DNA from: Chloroflexi bacterium 54-19
GTDB lineage: Bacteria; Chloroflexota; Chloroflexia; Chloroheliales; Chloroheliaceae
Length of the DNA stretch: 64,000 nt
Assembly: GCA_001898225.1 (NCBI GenBank)
Contig: MKTJ01000030.1
Coordinates: 36,064-100,063 of the forward strand
Reading direction: 5' to 3'
Shown: one piece after another, positions 22,860-32,106 of the stretch
How positions within the stretch are numbered: the stretch's first letter is position 1
How the letters are laid out: every line of letters begins with the position of its first letter
The notes under the pieces: generated by a model
The model's input: the letters and a program-made list of their open reading frames with translations, nothing else
What the model was told of the DNA's origin: nothing
Databases searched by the model: none
Position numbers and translations under genes: made by a program

Positions 22860-23693
22860 TTATTGTAGCTCCTCCTGGCCTAGCGGGGTGATTGGGTCTA
22901 TCAGGTCGAGTCCAACATTGGCCGCTGATTTTCCGGCTTTGCTATACCGGGGGATGGTACGCAACCAGGCAACCAGGGCGAAACTGACCAGCAGATAAAT
23001 CAAGACCAGTCCCAGCAAAAAGAGGTCGTCACCGGGCCAGTCGATGCCCAGCCCTTCACCGCCCCAGAAAGTGCCGAAACTGGTCAACATAATACCGACG
23101 ATAAACTTCAGGGTATTTTCCGGTATCCGGGTGAGCGGTCCCCGGATAAGCGCCCCTATTATGACAACAACTATCCCGGCCAGGACCGCGCCGACTGCTG
23201 CCGCCAGCAGGGCCGACGATTTCTCCCGGTCGGATGGAGCGGACGAGGTGCCAAAAGTGATAACGATAAAGGCGACTTCCAGCCCTTCCAGCAAGACGCT
23301 TTTGTAAGAGGTGACGAAGCCGAACCCGTCAATCTTATCGGGGAGGGTTTCGCCCCTGGCTTTCATGGCCCGCATTTCTTCTTCGTAGATCGCTTCTTCA
23401 TCGTGTAAAGCTTTGTGGCCGCTATAGCGCAGGATGGCTTTCTTCAGCCATTTGAGGCCAAAAAGGACCAGGACGATGCCCACGATTAAACGGAGGGCTT
23501 CAATCGGGATAAATACGACCAGGGCCGTACCAAAGATGCCTATCAGGACGGCTAAAGTCAGAGCGGCCCCGACTGCCCCCCACAGGGACGATTTCCAGTT
23601 TATGGTGACCCCGACCACCAGGACGATGGTCAGGGCTTCAACAAATTCAACTACCGAGGCTAAAAAAGCGGAAATTGCCGCAGACCAGATCAT
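22860..23693 (-). CDS. COG4280-like integral membrane protein with two EF(V/L)E-type motifs
   Basis: A 277-residue polytopic protein (about seven helices) resembling uncharacterised COG4280 membrane proteins. Two helices in each half carry a glutamate-rich motif: EFVEALTIVL near residues 14-23 and EGLEVAFIVI near 117-126. The duplication recalls the REGLE motifs of FTR1 iron permeases and the internal symmetry of GDT1/TMEM165 cation exchangers, so cation transport is a reasonable but unproven guess. A charged loop (about 88-110) separates the halves. Start 23693 has GGGAG 10 nt upstream and is preferred over an in-frame start at 23717. Coupled to a small membrane protein downstream. Confidence 0.7.
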   Translation of the reverse strand: MIWSAAISAFLASVVEFVEALTIVLVVGVTINWKSSLWGAVGAALTLAVLIGIFGTALVVFIPIEALRLIVGIVLVLFGLKWLKKAILRYSGHKALHDEEAIYEEEMRAMKARGETLPDKIDGFGFVTSYKSVLLEGLEVAFIVITFGTSSAPSDREKSSALLAAAVGAVLAGIVVVIIGALIRGPLTRIPENTLKFIVGIMLTSFGTFWGGEGLGIDWPGDDLFLLGLVLIYLLVSFALVAWLRTIPRYSKAGKSAANVGLDLIDPITPLGQEELQ

Positions 23694-24114
23694 TGTTTTA
23701 GACTCCCTGCCGGACAAGCCACCCGGCCAGCATTGTCAATTTATAAGCCTACACGGCCTTTTTAGATAAATACCTGCTTGCGGATTGAAGTTATTTTTAC
23801 CCTTAGAGAAAGAAAGCGCGCTTTACCAGTCCTGTACAAGCAGCTTAAAAGTTACACAGATTATAGCCCTTTTCACCAAAAATAACGATTTAAAATGGCG
23901 GTATGGCAGGGTGGTTTTGTTGCCGGGCCCATCAAGGTGGCCCAGACCAGGGCCACCCTTCTGACAGGCATGAATTTACGGAGAAGTTTTCCACATGGGC
24001 TATTTTGAGTTCAAGCCACTCCTTCATTAATCTTTAAAGGAGGGCGGTTTTGGGGTATAATAGGGCCAGACTATAAGAATAAACGTTTCAAAAGGCAATC
24101 ACGGGGACTTGTAA
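23694..24114. other. Intergenic region upstream of dnaX
   Basis: No gene is seen. It contains a perfect 8-bp hairpin GGTGGCCC-AGACCA-GGGCCACC (23936-23957) without a T tract. A TATAAT at 24056-24061, preceded only by a poor -35 (TTTAAA near 24033), is a possible dnaX promoter. No SRP RNA consensus was found despite the common linkage of that gene to dnaX. Confidence 0.45.
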
Positions 24115-25992
24115 ATGACCACTGATTCAAATGGGGCTTTTCCGGGCTTTGATTGGGGCTTGCCTGTCGAGCCCCCGGCAACAACCACCGCCGCCACGGG
24201 TGGCAACCGCTCTCAAACACTCTACCGTAAATGGCGCTCCCAGACTTTTGACGAGTTGGTCGGCCAGGAGGCTATAACCCGCACTCTCCGCAACGCTATC
24301 GCATCGGGACGGACCGGCCACGCCTATTTGTTTTGCGGGCCGCGCGGCACCGGCAAAACCTCGACCGGGCGTTTACTTGCCAAAGCGGTGAACTGTCTCG
24401 ACCCCGACCCCAGAGCCCGGCCCTGTGATAAATGCGAGGCCTGCCGCTCGATTGCCGAGGCCCGCGCCCTCGACCTCATCGAGATTGACGCCGCCAGCAA
24501 TCGTGGTATTGATGAAGTCCGCGAGTTGCGGGACAAAATCAATTTCCAGCCTTCTTACCTCAAAAAGAAGGTCTACATCATTGACGAAGTGCATATGATG
24601 ACCGAGGCGGCCTTTAACGCCCTGCTCAAGACCCTGGAAGAACCGCCACCCCACGCCCTTTTTATCCTGGCGACTACCGACCCGCAAGATATTCCGGCCA
24701 CGGTCGTTTCGCGCTGCCAGCGTTTCGACTTCCAGCGCATCGGGCTCGAACAGATTGTCAAGCGGCTCGAATATATCTGCCAGGAAGAAAAAATCCCGGC
24801 CCAGCAGGAAGCCCTCGAAACCGTCGCTCGCCAGGCAACCGGGTCGTTGCGGGATGCTCTTTCGCTGCTCGACCAGTTAATCGTCTATAGCGGCGGGAAC
24901 ATCACGATTGAAGCGGTCCACCTGATGCTGGGCGTAATGAATATCGAAGCGGTTTCCGATTTCTCGGAAGCCCTTATCGCAGGGGATTTGCCGGGCGGTC
25001 TCGAACAAATCAACAAAATGGTCCAGGCTGGCACCGACCTGAAGCGCTTCAACCGCGACCTGGTGGAACACCTGCGCTCGTTGATGCTGCTCAAAGCCAA
25101 CCCCAGCGGCAAAGAGTTGGCCGACATGACGACCGAGGCGGTGGCCCGCTTGCAAGACCAGGCCAAACGAGTAGAGTTGGCCCAGGTAGTCTACTTCCTT
25201 AAAATCTTTAGCGGTGTGGATTATAACCTGAAGGTCTCGCCTTACGGACAATTGCCGCTCGAACTGGCCTTAATGGAAGCCCTCTTACCGGCCCAGGTCG
25301 CTCCTGCGGTAGCACCCGCCGTCCAGGCGGTCCCCGCTGCGCCGGCACGCGCTTCCACCACGCCTTCGCGCCCGGCAGCCTCAACACCGCCCGCTGCGCC
25401 ACGCCAGGCGGTGCCGACCGCTTTCGAACGGGCCGCGACCCCTCCCGCTGCGCCTGAAGTTAAAAGCGCCGCGAACATGGTTGAGAAACTTGTTAATTCG
25501 GTGGCCCCGGCGGCGGCACCTGAAGCTAAAACGCCCGACAAAGTCGAAGTTAATGTTACCGTGAGCGGAGAAGCCGGGGTTGACGAGGCTGACATGGCGG
25601 AAATCGCGTTCGACCTGGTCCAGCAATCCTGGCCGAAAGTTATCAAGAGTATTGACGCGCAGAGCAAAATGATTGCCGCTTTATTAAAAGAAGCCCGGCC
25701 CACTTCGAATAGAGGGCGCCAGGTCATGCTCTCGTTCGATTACCAGTTCCACTACAACAAATTCAAGGATAGTGATACCAATCGCGGCATAATCGAGGAC
25801 CATTTCTCGAAAGTGATGGGCCAGAAAATCATTATCAAATGCGTCTTTGACGGCGGCGATAAGGATAACGGCAATGGCGGCGGCGAGGGTGGAGGCAAAG
25901 GTCCAAAATCTCCAAGCGGCCCGGGCGGTTTGCCGGAGAACGAGAAAGTGCGTAAGGCGATGGATATTTTCAACGCCCGGTCCCTGGACTAA
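24115..25992 (+). CDS. dnaX: DNA polymerase III subunits gamma/tau
   Basis: A 625-residue clamp-loader ATPase. After an unusual N-terminal extension of about 36 residues, the canonical YRKWRSQTFDELVGQ begins. Walker A is GPRGTGKTS near residues 75-83. A zinc module is formed by CLDPDPRARPCDKCEAC, Walker B/DExx is IIDEVHMM (about 155-162) and the arginine-finger region ends VVSRCQRFDF. Domain III follows to about 390, then a long Pro/Ala linker (about 395-470), a tau-like C-terminal domain and a Gly/Asp-rich tail. No slippery A6 frameshift signal was seen, so only the tau-like product is predicted. It loads the beta clamp in the replisome. The terminator 26011-26036 closes the gene. Confidence 0.95.
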   Translation: MTTDSNGAFPGFDWGLPVEPPATTTAATGGNRSQTLYRKWRSQTFDELVGQEAITRTLRNAIASGRTGHAYLFCGPRGTGKTSTGRLLAKAVNCLDPDPRARPCDKCEACRSIAEARALDLIEIDAASNRGIDEVRELRDKINFQPSYLKKKVYIIDEVHMMTEAAFNALLKTLEEPPPHALFILATTDPQDIPATVVSRCQRFDFQRIGLEQIVKRLEYICQEEKIPAQQEALETVARQATGSLRDALSLLDQLIVYSGGNITIEAVHLMLGVMNIEAVSDFSEALIAGDLPGGLEQINKMVQAGTDLKRFNRDLVEHLRSLMLLKANPSGKELADMTTEAVARLQDQAKRVELAQVVYFLKIFSGVDYNLKVSPYGQLPLELALMEALLPAQVAPAVAPAVQAVPAAPARASTTPSRPAASTPPAAPRQAVPTAFERAATPPAAPEVKSAANMVEKLVNSVAPAAAPEAKTPDKVEVNVTVSGEAGVDEADMAEIAFDLVQQSWPKVIKSIDAQSKMIAALLKEARPTSNRGRQVMLSFDYQFHYNKFKDSDTNRGIIEDHFSKVMGQKIIIKCVFDGGDKDNGNGGGEGGGKGPKSPSGPGGLPENEKVRKAMDIFNARSLD

Positions 25993-26010
25993 TTCGCCAG
26001 AAACAAAAAG

Positions 26011-26036
26011 ACCCCTGGATAACCAGGGGTTCTTTT
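26011..26036. terminator. Bidirectional terminator between dnaX and TPR gene
   Basis: ACCCCTGG-ATAA-CCAGGGGT, an 8-bp stem with a tetraloop, followed by TCTTTT on the + strand and preceded by AAAAAG, which gives a U run on the - strand. It serves the two convergent genes. Confidence 0.85.
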
Positions 26037-26047
26037 ATTGTTAAGAT

Positions 26048-26914
26048 TTAGTCTTCCGAAAGAAGTTGCTCGAAACGGGGGTGGCTGCGCAGCCGTTCCA
26101 GCTTTTCATCTTCCTGGACCCATTCGCGGACCTGCTCCCGGTCGAGGGCGACCGCTTTATCCAGGCAGTAAAGGGCTTGCTCTAGCTGGAAGTTTTCGGC
26201 ATAGTAACAGGCCAGGTGATAATGGGCTAGCAGGTAGGCCGGGTCAAGTTCGATAGCCCGGCATAGACTGTTTTCGGCCAGCGGGCCATCTTTGAGGACA
26301 ATCGCCACCAGGCCCAGGTTGTGCCAGGCTACCGGGTCTTCCGGGGTATATTGCAGAATAGATTGGAGTTGTTGGGCTGATTCGTGGTAGTCGCCCTGTT
26401 CCCAGAAGAGGTCGGATAAGCGGAAGCGGGCGCGGGTGTCTTTGGGGTTTTGTTCGATAGCGCGAGCGAAGGATGAAATGGCCCTCGAATTCTCGCCCCG
26501 GTCCATAAACAGGTCGCCCAGGGCTCGCCGGGCGTCGGGATAGATTGGTTCGCGTTCCAAAGTCTTTTCGAGAAAAAATTGGGCAGTGTCCATGCCGGTT
26601 TGAAGTAGGAAGTAGCCCAGGTTATAGGTGACGGTGGGGCTTTCCGGGTCTATCCGCAGGGCGTCCACGTAGTGGATGAGCGCTTCCTGCAATTTATTCT
26701 GCTCGGAACAGATAGTCCCCAGGTTATCGTGGAGCGCGGCCCAGTTTGGGGCCAGCTTAATGGCTTCGCGCACTTCGATTTCAGCCTGGGCGTAGTCACC
26801 CTTTTCGAAGAACTTTTTAGCCCGTTCGTTGTGCTGCCGGGCCTTCTCTGCGTCGGGACCGTACTGTTGCTGTAAATCCGGTGGTTCCGGGGTTGCTTTA
26901 CTATCGTCTTCCAT
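26048..26914 (-). CDS. Tetratricopeptide repeat protein
   Basis: A 288-residue soluble protein made almost wholly of TPR helices: about six repeats between residues 25 and 250, recognisable by the W/L-G-Y/F-A-P spacing (for example AALHDNLGTICSEQNKLQEA and PVAWHNLGLVAIV). The C-terminal 35 residues are highly charged. There is no signal peptide or membrane segment, so it is presumably a cytoplasmic protein-interaction scaffold; the partner is unknown. The start is uncertain: ATG 26914 (MEDDSKATPE) is chosen because the polar N terminus fits; upstream in-frame ATGs at 26938 and 26956 would add 8 or 14 residues. Confidence 0.85.
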   Translation of the reverse strand: MEDDSKATPEPPDLQQQYGPDAEKARQHNERAKKFFEKGDYAQAEIEVREAIKLAPNWAALHDNLGTICSEQNKLQEALIHYVDALRIDPESPTVTYNLGYFLLQTGMDTAQFFLEKTLEREPIYPDARRALGDLFMDRGENSRAISSFARAIEQNPKDTRARFRLSDLFWEQGDYHESAQQLQSILQYTPEDPVAWHNLGLVAIVLKDGPLAENSLCRAIELDPAYLLAHYHLACYYAENFQLEQALYCLDKAVALDREQVREWVQEDEKLERLRSHPRFEQLLSED

Positions 26915-26989
26915 AGCTACCCGCAAATTGCTAAACATAAAGCTAAATTGTCGCAAATGATGGGGGAATTATAACATATTTTAGAATAG

Positions 26990-27156
26990 TAGTCAGTGGT
27001 CAGAAGCCAGAAGTCAGGAAATTTAAAGTTTGGTTTTTGAAGTAATCTTTGGTCAAGAATTTTGCTCATTAGCGGAAAAGCTGTTCAAATCCGAAATATT
27101 TGTACAAGAATTTGTTTGATAACCGGCTATTGACTACTGTCTATTGATAACTGCTT
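26990..27156. repeat. Heptad-arm intergenic repeat, copy C (degenerate)
   Basis: The left arm (26990-27017) is four clean heptads, TAGTCAG, TGGTCAG, AAGCCAG and AAGTCAG. The right arm (about 27127-27156) contains degenerate heptads on the opposite strand (TTGACTACTG, CTATTGATAACTG). The middle holds AGCGGAAAAGC, similar to the core of copies A and B. The right arm ends 12 bp before the carB -35 box. Confidence 0.6.
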
Positions 27157-27167
27157 AAAAATTCACT

Positions 27168-27196
27168 TTGAACTAAGGGCCTTTATGACGTATAAT
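27168..27196 (+). promoter_or_regulatory. Sigma70 promoter of carB
   Basis: TTGAAC (27168-27173) and a perfect TATAAT (27191-27196) are 17 bp apart. Transcription would start near 27203, giving a leader of about 175 nt. Confidence 0.75.
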
Positions 27197-27202
27197 CTAC
27201 GG

Positions 27203-27378
27203 ATGAGCGGTGCTGCTCCGTATCCCGGCATTTTTTAAGAAACTGCCATCCATCGACCTGTGATAGGCCGGTGGAGTTTTGCCCTGGATACAAAATATTG
27301 AGGGTTGATCCGTAGGAAACAAGTCGAGAACTCAAAACCAAAACCTAGATTTCATAAAGAGGTGTACAAAACGCAAAG
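27203..27378 (+). promoter_or_regulatory. Long structured 5' leader of carB
   Basis: Foldable segments include GAGC/GCTC next to ACG/CGT (27197-27225) and CCATCGACCT paired with AGGCCGGTGG around GTGAT (about 27250-27275). ATCCGTAG (27308-27315) is complementary to CTACGGAT around the predicted start site (27197-27204). No recognised PyrR-binding motif or terminator-antiterminator pair was found. Pyrimidine or arginine control would be expected for carB. Confidence 0.4.
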
Positions 27379-30300
27379 ATGACCGAAGTCCTTAATTCCG
27401 CTGCGAACCAGGCCGTGCAGGTCCGTCCGATAGCTAAAGTTCTGGTGCTTGGAAGCGGGCCTATCGTTATCGGCCAGGCCGCCGAATTTGACTATGCCGG
27501 TACGCAAGCCTGCCGCGCTCTGCGCGAAGAAGGGGTGGAGTCGGTGCTGGTTAACAGCAACCCTGCCACCATTATGACCGATGAAGGAATCGCCGACCGA
27601 GTTTATATCGAGCCTTTGACGGTCGAATCAGTTTCCCGAATCATCGAGCAGGAACGACCCGACAGTTTGCTGGCAACGCTCGGCGGTCAAACCGGCCTGA
27701 ATTTGGCGGTGGCCCTTTCCGATGCAGGAGTTTTGGAGAAGTATGATGTCCGAGTGCTGGGCACTCCCCTGGCCGGTATTAAAAAGGCCGAGGACCGCGA
27801 ACTCTTCAAAAAGCTCCTGGCCGAACTCGGCGAGCCGGTCATTGAAAGCGATATTGCCAACACCTATGACGAAGCCCTCGCTATAGGCAAACGTATCGGT
27901 CTGCCCATCATCATTCGCCCGGCCTATACCCTCGGCGGTACCGGTGGTGGGATTGCCCGGACCTGGGAAGAATTCGATATTTTCTCCAATAGCGGCCTGA
28001 AGGCCAGCCCGATTTCCCAGATTCTGGTCGAGAGGTATCTCGGCGGCTGGAAGGAAATTGAGTACGAAGTGATGCGCGACTCCGCCGATACCTGCATCAC
28101 GATTTGTAACATGGAGAACCTCGACCCGCTCGGTGTCCATACCGGCGATAGCATCGTGGTCGCGCCCAGCCAGACCCTTTCCGACAAAGAGTACCAGATG
28201 CTGCGGAGTGCCTCGATTAAAATTATCCGGGCGCTCGGTATCGAAGGCGGCTGCAACGTCCAGTACGCTCTCGACCCGTTCTCTTTCCAGTATTACGTTA
28301 TCGAGGTAAACCCCCGCGTCAGCCGTTCCAGCGCCCTGGCCTCGAAGGCAACCGGTTACCCGATTGCCCGCGTGGCCGCTAAAATCGCTATCGGCAAACG
28401 CCTGGACGAGATTCCCAACGCCGTCACCCGGCAGACCAAGGCCGCTTTCGAGCCGACCCTGGACTACTGCGTGATTAAAATTCCCCGCTGGCCGTTTGAT
28501 AAATTCCCGACTGGCGACCGCACCATCGGCACCCAGATGAAGGCGACGGGCGAAGTTATGGCGATTGACCGCTCTTTCGAAGGAGCTTTTCAGAAGGCGG
28601 TCCGTTCGCTCGAACTGGGCGGCAAGAGCCTGATGTGGGAAGAGGGCGAGTGGTCCAACGGCACCGAGCAGCAGCAAATCGAGACCATTTACAAGTATAT
28701 TGACAAAGCGAACGACCGCCGCCTGTGGGCCGTCTTCGCGGCTTTGCGGCGGAATATCACGCCTGAGGAAATCTACGATCACTGCAAAATTGATATGTGG
28801 TTCCTCAGGAAGTTCCAGCGCCTGGTGGCGATGGAGCGCAAATTGCTCGGCAACAACCGCATGACCGTCCACTTGCTTCTCGAAGCCAAGTTGCTCGGTT
28901 TTAGCGACGACCAGATCGGCAACCTGACCGACGAACTCCCCGAACGGGTCCGCCAGATGCGGGTTGAAAACGGTATTCGCCCGGTCTACAAGATGGTGGA
29001 TACCTGCGCCGCCGAGTTCGAGGCGGTGACACCCTACTTCTATAGCAGCTACGAGCAGGAGAACGAAGCCCCGGCGCTGCCTTTCCCAAAAGGCGTGGTT
29101 ATCGGTAGCGGTCCTATCCGTATCGGCCAGGGTATCGAGTTCGACTATTCCAGCGTTCACGCGGCCTGGGCTTTGCAGCAAGCCGGGGTGAAAAGTATCA
29201 TGGTCAACTCCAACCCCGAAACCGTTTCGACCGACTTCGACACCAGCGACCGCCTCTATTTCGAGGCCCTGGACGAGGAAAGCGTCAGCGACATTCTCGA
29301 CAACGAGGCGCTGCCGCCGGAAGGTTCGGACGGGTTGAAGCTCGATAATGCCGACTTGCAGCGGCCCCCGGTCATCTTGCAGTTTGGCGGGCAGACCGCG
29401 ATTAACCTGGCCGAACCGCTCTCGCTGGCGGGAGTGCCGATTATCGGGAGCAGCGCCGACGCGATTGACATCGCCGAGGACCGCAAGCGTTTCGAGGATT
29501 TCGTGGCCCGCCTGGGTATCAGCCAGCCGCCGGGCGGCACCGTGATGCAGGTGCAGGACGCCTTCAAAGTGGCCGCCTCGATTGGCTACCCGGTGTTGGT
29601 CCGCCCCAGTTACGTGCTGGGTGGCCGGGCGATGGAAATCTGCCACAACGAGGACGACCTGCAACGCTATGTCACGACGGTTACGCGGGTAAGTGAAAAA
29701 CACCCGGTCCTGATTGATAAATACCTGGAAGGCAAGGAAGTCGAAGTTGACGCAATCTGCGACGGCGAGGCGGTCCTTATTCCGGGCGTAATGGAGCATA
29801 TCGAGCGGGCCGGGGTCCATAGTGGCGACAGTTTCGCGGTCTATCCGGGTGTAAACCTCTACGCCCACGAGGTAGACACGATTGTAGACTACACGACCCG
29901 CGTCGGTATCGGCCTGAAGGCGAAGGGGTTAATCAATATCCAGTTCGTCATCTTCGAGGGCCGGATTTACATCCTGGAAGTCAACCCGCGCGCCAGCCGG
30001 ACCGTGCCCTTCCTGAGCAAAGTGACGGGTGTGCCGATGGTCCGTCTCGCGGTCGGAATCATGCTCGGCAAGACGCTCAAGGAACAGGGTTTCGAAGGCG
30101 GTCTCTGGCCCAAGCAGCCCCTGGTGGCAGTTAAAGCCCCGGTCTTCAGTATGTCCAAGCTTTCGGGCGTGGATACCTACCTGGGGCCGGAGATGAAGTC
30201 GACCGGGGAGGTCATGGGGATTGATAAGAGCTACCCGGCGGCCATGCGTAAAGCGCTTATCGCGGCTAACATGAGCTTGCCCCCTAAGGGTACGGTCCTG

Positions 30301-30699
30301 TTCAGCGTGGCCGACCGCGACAAGACCGAGGCGCTCGAACTTATTCGCACCCTGGCCGACCTCGGTTACCAGATTGCTGCTACTTCCGGTACGGCAGATA
30401 TGGTCGAAAGTGCCGGGATCTCCGTCCAGGCGGTGGCCCACAAAATCGGGGAGGGTCGTCCCGACACGGTGGACCTTATCAAACAGGGCCAGGTCGTAGC
30501 GGTGGTCAATACAATCACCGGGCGGCGGCGGCCTTTGCTGGACGGTTTCGAAATCCGGCGGGCGGCGGTCGAGAACGGGATACCCTGTTACACCTCGCTG
30601 GATACAGCCCGTGCGGCGGTGCTGGCTCAGCAGGATTTCCAGGCCGGGACCAATGCTTACAATATCCAGACCGTGACATGGTATCGCCAGAAGCAGTAA
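27379..30699 (+). CDS. carB: Carbamoyl-phosphate synthase large subunit
   Basis: A 1106-residue CarB (E. coli enzyme 1073). It makes carbamoyl phosphate from bicarbonate, two ATP and ammonia passed from CarA, feeding pyrimidine and arginine synthesis. Two homologous halves each start with a PreATP-grasp motif: [19 protein letters not shown] (about residues 23-41) and [19 protein letters not shown] (about 574-592). ATP-grasp domains follow with [13 protein letters not shown] and [13 protein letters not shown]. The allosteric MGS-like domain is near 960-1080. There is no carA beside it: the neighbours are a divergent TPR gene and a convergent lipoprotein gene. The ribosome-binding site is poor (GAGGTG lies 14 nt before the ATG). 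Confidence 0.96.
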   Translation: MTEVLNSAANQAVQVRPIAKVLVLGSGPIVIGQAAEFDYAGTQACRALREEGVESVLVNSNPATIMTDEGIADRVYIEPLTVESVSRIIEQERPDSLLATLGGQTGLNLAVALSDAGVLEKYDVRVLGTPLAGIKKAEDRELFKKLLAELGEPVIESDIANTYDEALAIGKRIGLPIIIRPAYTLGGTGGGIARTWEEFDIFSNSGLKASPISQILVERYLGGWKEIEYEVMRDSADTCITICNMENLDPLGVHTGDSIVVAPSQTLSDKEYQMLRSASIKIIRALGIEGGCNVQYALDPFSFQYYVIEVNPRVSRSSALASKATGYPIARVAAKIAIGKRLDEIPNAVTRQTKAAFEPTLDYCVIKIPRWPFDKFPTGDRTIGTQMKATGEVMAIDRSFEGAFQKAVRSLELGGKSLMWEEGEWSNGTEQQQIETIYKYIDKANDRRLWAVFAALRRNITPEEIYDHCKIDMWFLRKFQRLVAMERKLLGNNRMTVHLLLEAKLLGFSDDQIGNLTDELPERVRQMRVENGIRPVYKMVDTCAAEFEAVTPYFYSSYEQENEAPALPFPKGVVIGSGPIRIGQGIEFDYSSVHAAWALQQAGVKSIMVNSNPETVSTDFDTSDRLYFEALDEESVSDILDNEALPPEGSDGLKLDNADLQRPPVILQFGGQTAINLAEPLSLAGVPIIGSSADAIDIAEDRKRFEDFVARLGISQPPGGTVMQVQDAFKVAASIGYPVLVRPSYVLGGRAMEICHNEDDLQRYVTTVTRVSEKHPVLIDKYLEGKEVEVDAICDGEAVLIPGVMEHIERAGVHSGDSFAVYPGVNLYAHEVDTIVDYTTRVGIGLKAKGLINIQFVIFEGRIYILEVNPRASRTVPFLSKVTGVPMVRLAVGIMLGKTLKEQGFEGGLWPKQPLVAVKAPVFSMSKLSGVDTYLGPEMKSTGEVMGIDKSYPAAMRKALIAANMSLPPKGTVLFSVADRDKTEALELIRTLADLGYQIAATSGTADMVESAGISVQAVAHKIGEGRPDTVDLIKQGQVVAVVNTITGRRRPLLDGFEIRRAAVENGIPCYTSLDTARAAVLAQQDFQAGTNAYNIQTVTWYRQKQ

Positions 30700-30729
30700 A
30701 CCAGTTTACAAACAGTTAAAATAAAAAGG

Positions 30730-30763
30730 GCCGCCTCGAATTGCACCGAGGCGGCTCTTTTTT
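30730..30763. terminator. Bidirectional terminator after carB
   Basis: GCCGCCTCG and CGAGGCGGC form a 9-bp GC-rich stem with an 8-nt loop. TCTTTTTT follows on the + strand, and ATAAAAA precedes it for the minus-strand WD40 lipoprotein gene. Confidence 0.9.
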
Positions 30764-30768
30764 ACCCG

Positions 30769-32106
30769 TTAATTCGCGATATGGTCGAGTTGCCAGAAGC
30801 GGGCGACCCCATCGTTCCCGGCGCTGACCAGCAGCCCATCTTTGGGCCAGGCCAGCGCCCGCAACGGCGCTTCCCCGGCGTTTATGGTTTGCAGAAGATT
30901 GCCGGAAGTATCAAAGACCGAGACTTTGCCCGCCTCCGGCACGTTGGCAACCGCGACCCACTGGCTGTTGGCCGACCAGGCCACCCGCCGCCCTTCTTTC
31001 AGGTGCGTCATGAAGGTTGCCCCATTGAGTTTTCCCAGGCTGCGCAGTTCTACCCGCGTCTTGATGGTCGTCACGCTATTCTCGGACTTTCCCGTAGCGG
31101 CCAGGGGTGGGACGGCGGCGATTTGCATTTCGAAAGCATCCCCGCTGACCGCCACCATTTTGCCGTCCGGAGACCAGGCGACCCCCTGCGGAGCATCAGC
31201 CGCGATGCCGAGGTCAAAGGCAGGTTCGGCGGTCAGGCCGGTTGCCGGGTTGTGGAGGTTCAAGAATTCGTCGGCCAGGCGGGTGCCGTCGGGTGACCAG
31301 CTAAGATACCCTGCAAAATCGGAGCTAAAGGCTGCCTGGGGTTGGCCTGTATCGGTATTGTAGACCGTGATATTGCCGTCCGAAGCGAAGGTCGCCAGCC
31401 GTTTGCTGTCGGAGGAGAAGGCCACTTCGACCGTATCGCCAAAGTCTTCGGCCACGCTCGAATCTGCCAGGCGAAGCGGACCGGCCCGGAACTGTCCGTT
31501 TGGCTTATCCCAGCGCCATAATAACGTAATACCGTTGAGACCGCCCGCCGCCAGGAGTGAGCCGTCCGGCGACCAGTCCAGGCTATTGGCCCCACCCTTC
31601 AGGGTTTGCACCTGTTTACCGGAGGCAGTTTCGACTAGCCAGGAGTCGCTTTCGTCGGCAACCACCAGCATTTTGTAGTCAGGCGAGAAGGCAAGGGCAC
31701 GCAAAGGTTCGGGCTTGTTGTCGGTAGCCTGGTTCTGGCCGGAGTAGCTTGCCAGCAGTTTAACGGCGTTAGGGTCACCACCGGGCGTCGGAAGGGAAGC
31801 GAAGGTCGGTAAAGCGCCTGATAAGAATGGGGCCGGACCGGGGGCACGGGTTGGTGTAGGCGTAGGAATAATTTCTGGCGGCGGTTGCAACTGGTTGGCC
31901 TGGTCAAGTTGTTGTTGGAGAGCATCGGGGGTGGTCAGGTTCAGGCCACCGGGAGTGGAGGGCAGCGGCAACTCGGTTGCGGCAGGGGTAGGACTTGCCG
32001 GGTTATCGCTGCAACCACCCAGGAGCGAGGCAGTCAGAATCAAAACGACCAGCAGAGTAAAGATGGCCGGTTTCCGCTTCAGTTTTTTAGCAGGGGCAAA
32101 ATTCAT
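30769..32106 (-). CDS. WD40-like beta-propeller lipoprotein
   Basis: A 445-residue exported protein. The signal peptide ends in LLGGCSDN (lipobox Cys near residue 32), with a Pro/Thr-rich linker to about 100. About six to seven WD40/PD40-like blades then follow, visible as repeated LAFSPDYKMLVVADESD, LDWSPDGSLLAAGG, LSWSPDGTRLAD, VAWSPDGKMVAVSG and LAWPKDGLLVSAGNDG. It is a surface or periplasmic propeller, probably a binding or scaffold protein. Its ATG overlaps the stop of the GGDEF/EAL gene by 4 bp (32103-32106), so it is translated by coupling and is expected to work with that signalling protein. Confidence 0.88.
   Translation of the reverse strand: MNFAPAKKLKRKPAIFTLLVVLILTASLLGGCSDNPASPTPAATELPLPSTPGGLNLTTPDALQQQLDQANQLQPPPEIIPTPTPTRAPGPAPFLSGALPTFASLPTPGGDPNAVKLLASYSGQNQATDNKPEPLRALAFSPDYKMLVVADESDSWLVETASGKQVQTLKGGANSLDWSPDGSLLAAGGLNGITLLWRWDKPNGQFRAGPLRLADSSVAEDFGDTVEVAFSSDSKRLATFASDGNITVYNTDTGQPQAAFSSDFAGYLSWSPDGTRLADEFLNLHNPATGLTAEPAFDLGIAADAPQGVAWSPDGKMVAVSGDAFEMQIAAVPPLAATGKSENSVTTIKTRVELRSLGKLNGATFMTHLKEGRRVAWSANSQWVAVANVPEAGKVSVFDTSGNLLQTINAGEAPLRALAWPKDGLLVSAGNDGVARFWQLDHIAN

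Noticed and set aside
23936..23957. Signal recognition particle RNA next to dnaX
   Set aside because: Only a short hairpin is present; the conserved GNAR/AGCA domain of SRP RNA is missing.
24115..25992. Programmed -1 frameshift in dnaX producing a gamma form
   Set aside because: No slippery A-rich heptamer with a following hairpin is present in the linker region.
27628..29868. A 746-codon open frame antisense to carB
   Set aside because: It is a codon-bias shadow of the GC-rich third positions of carB; it has no family motif, and carB is unmistakable.
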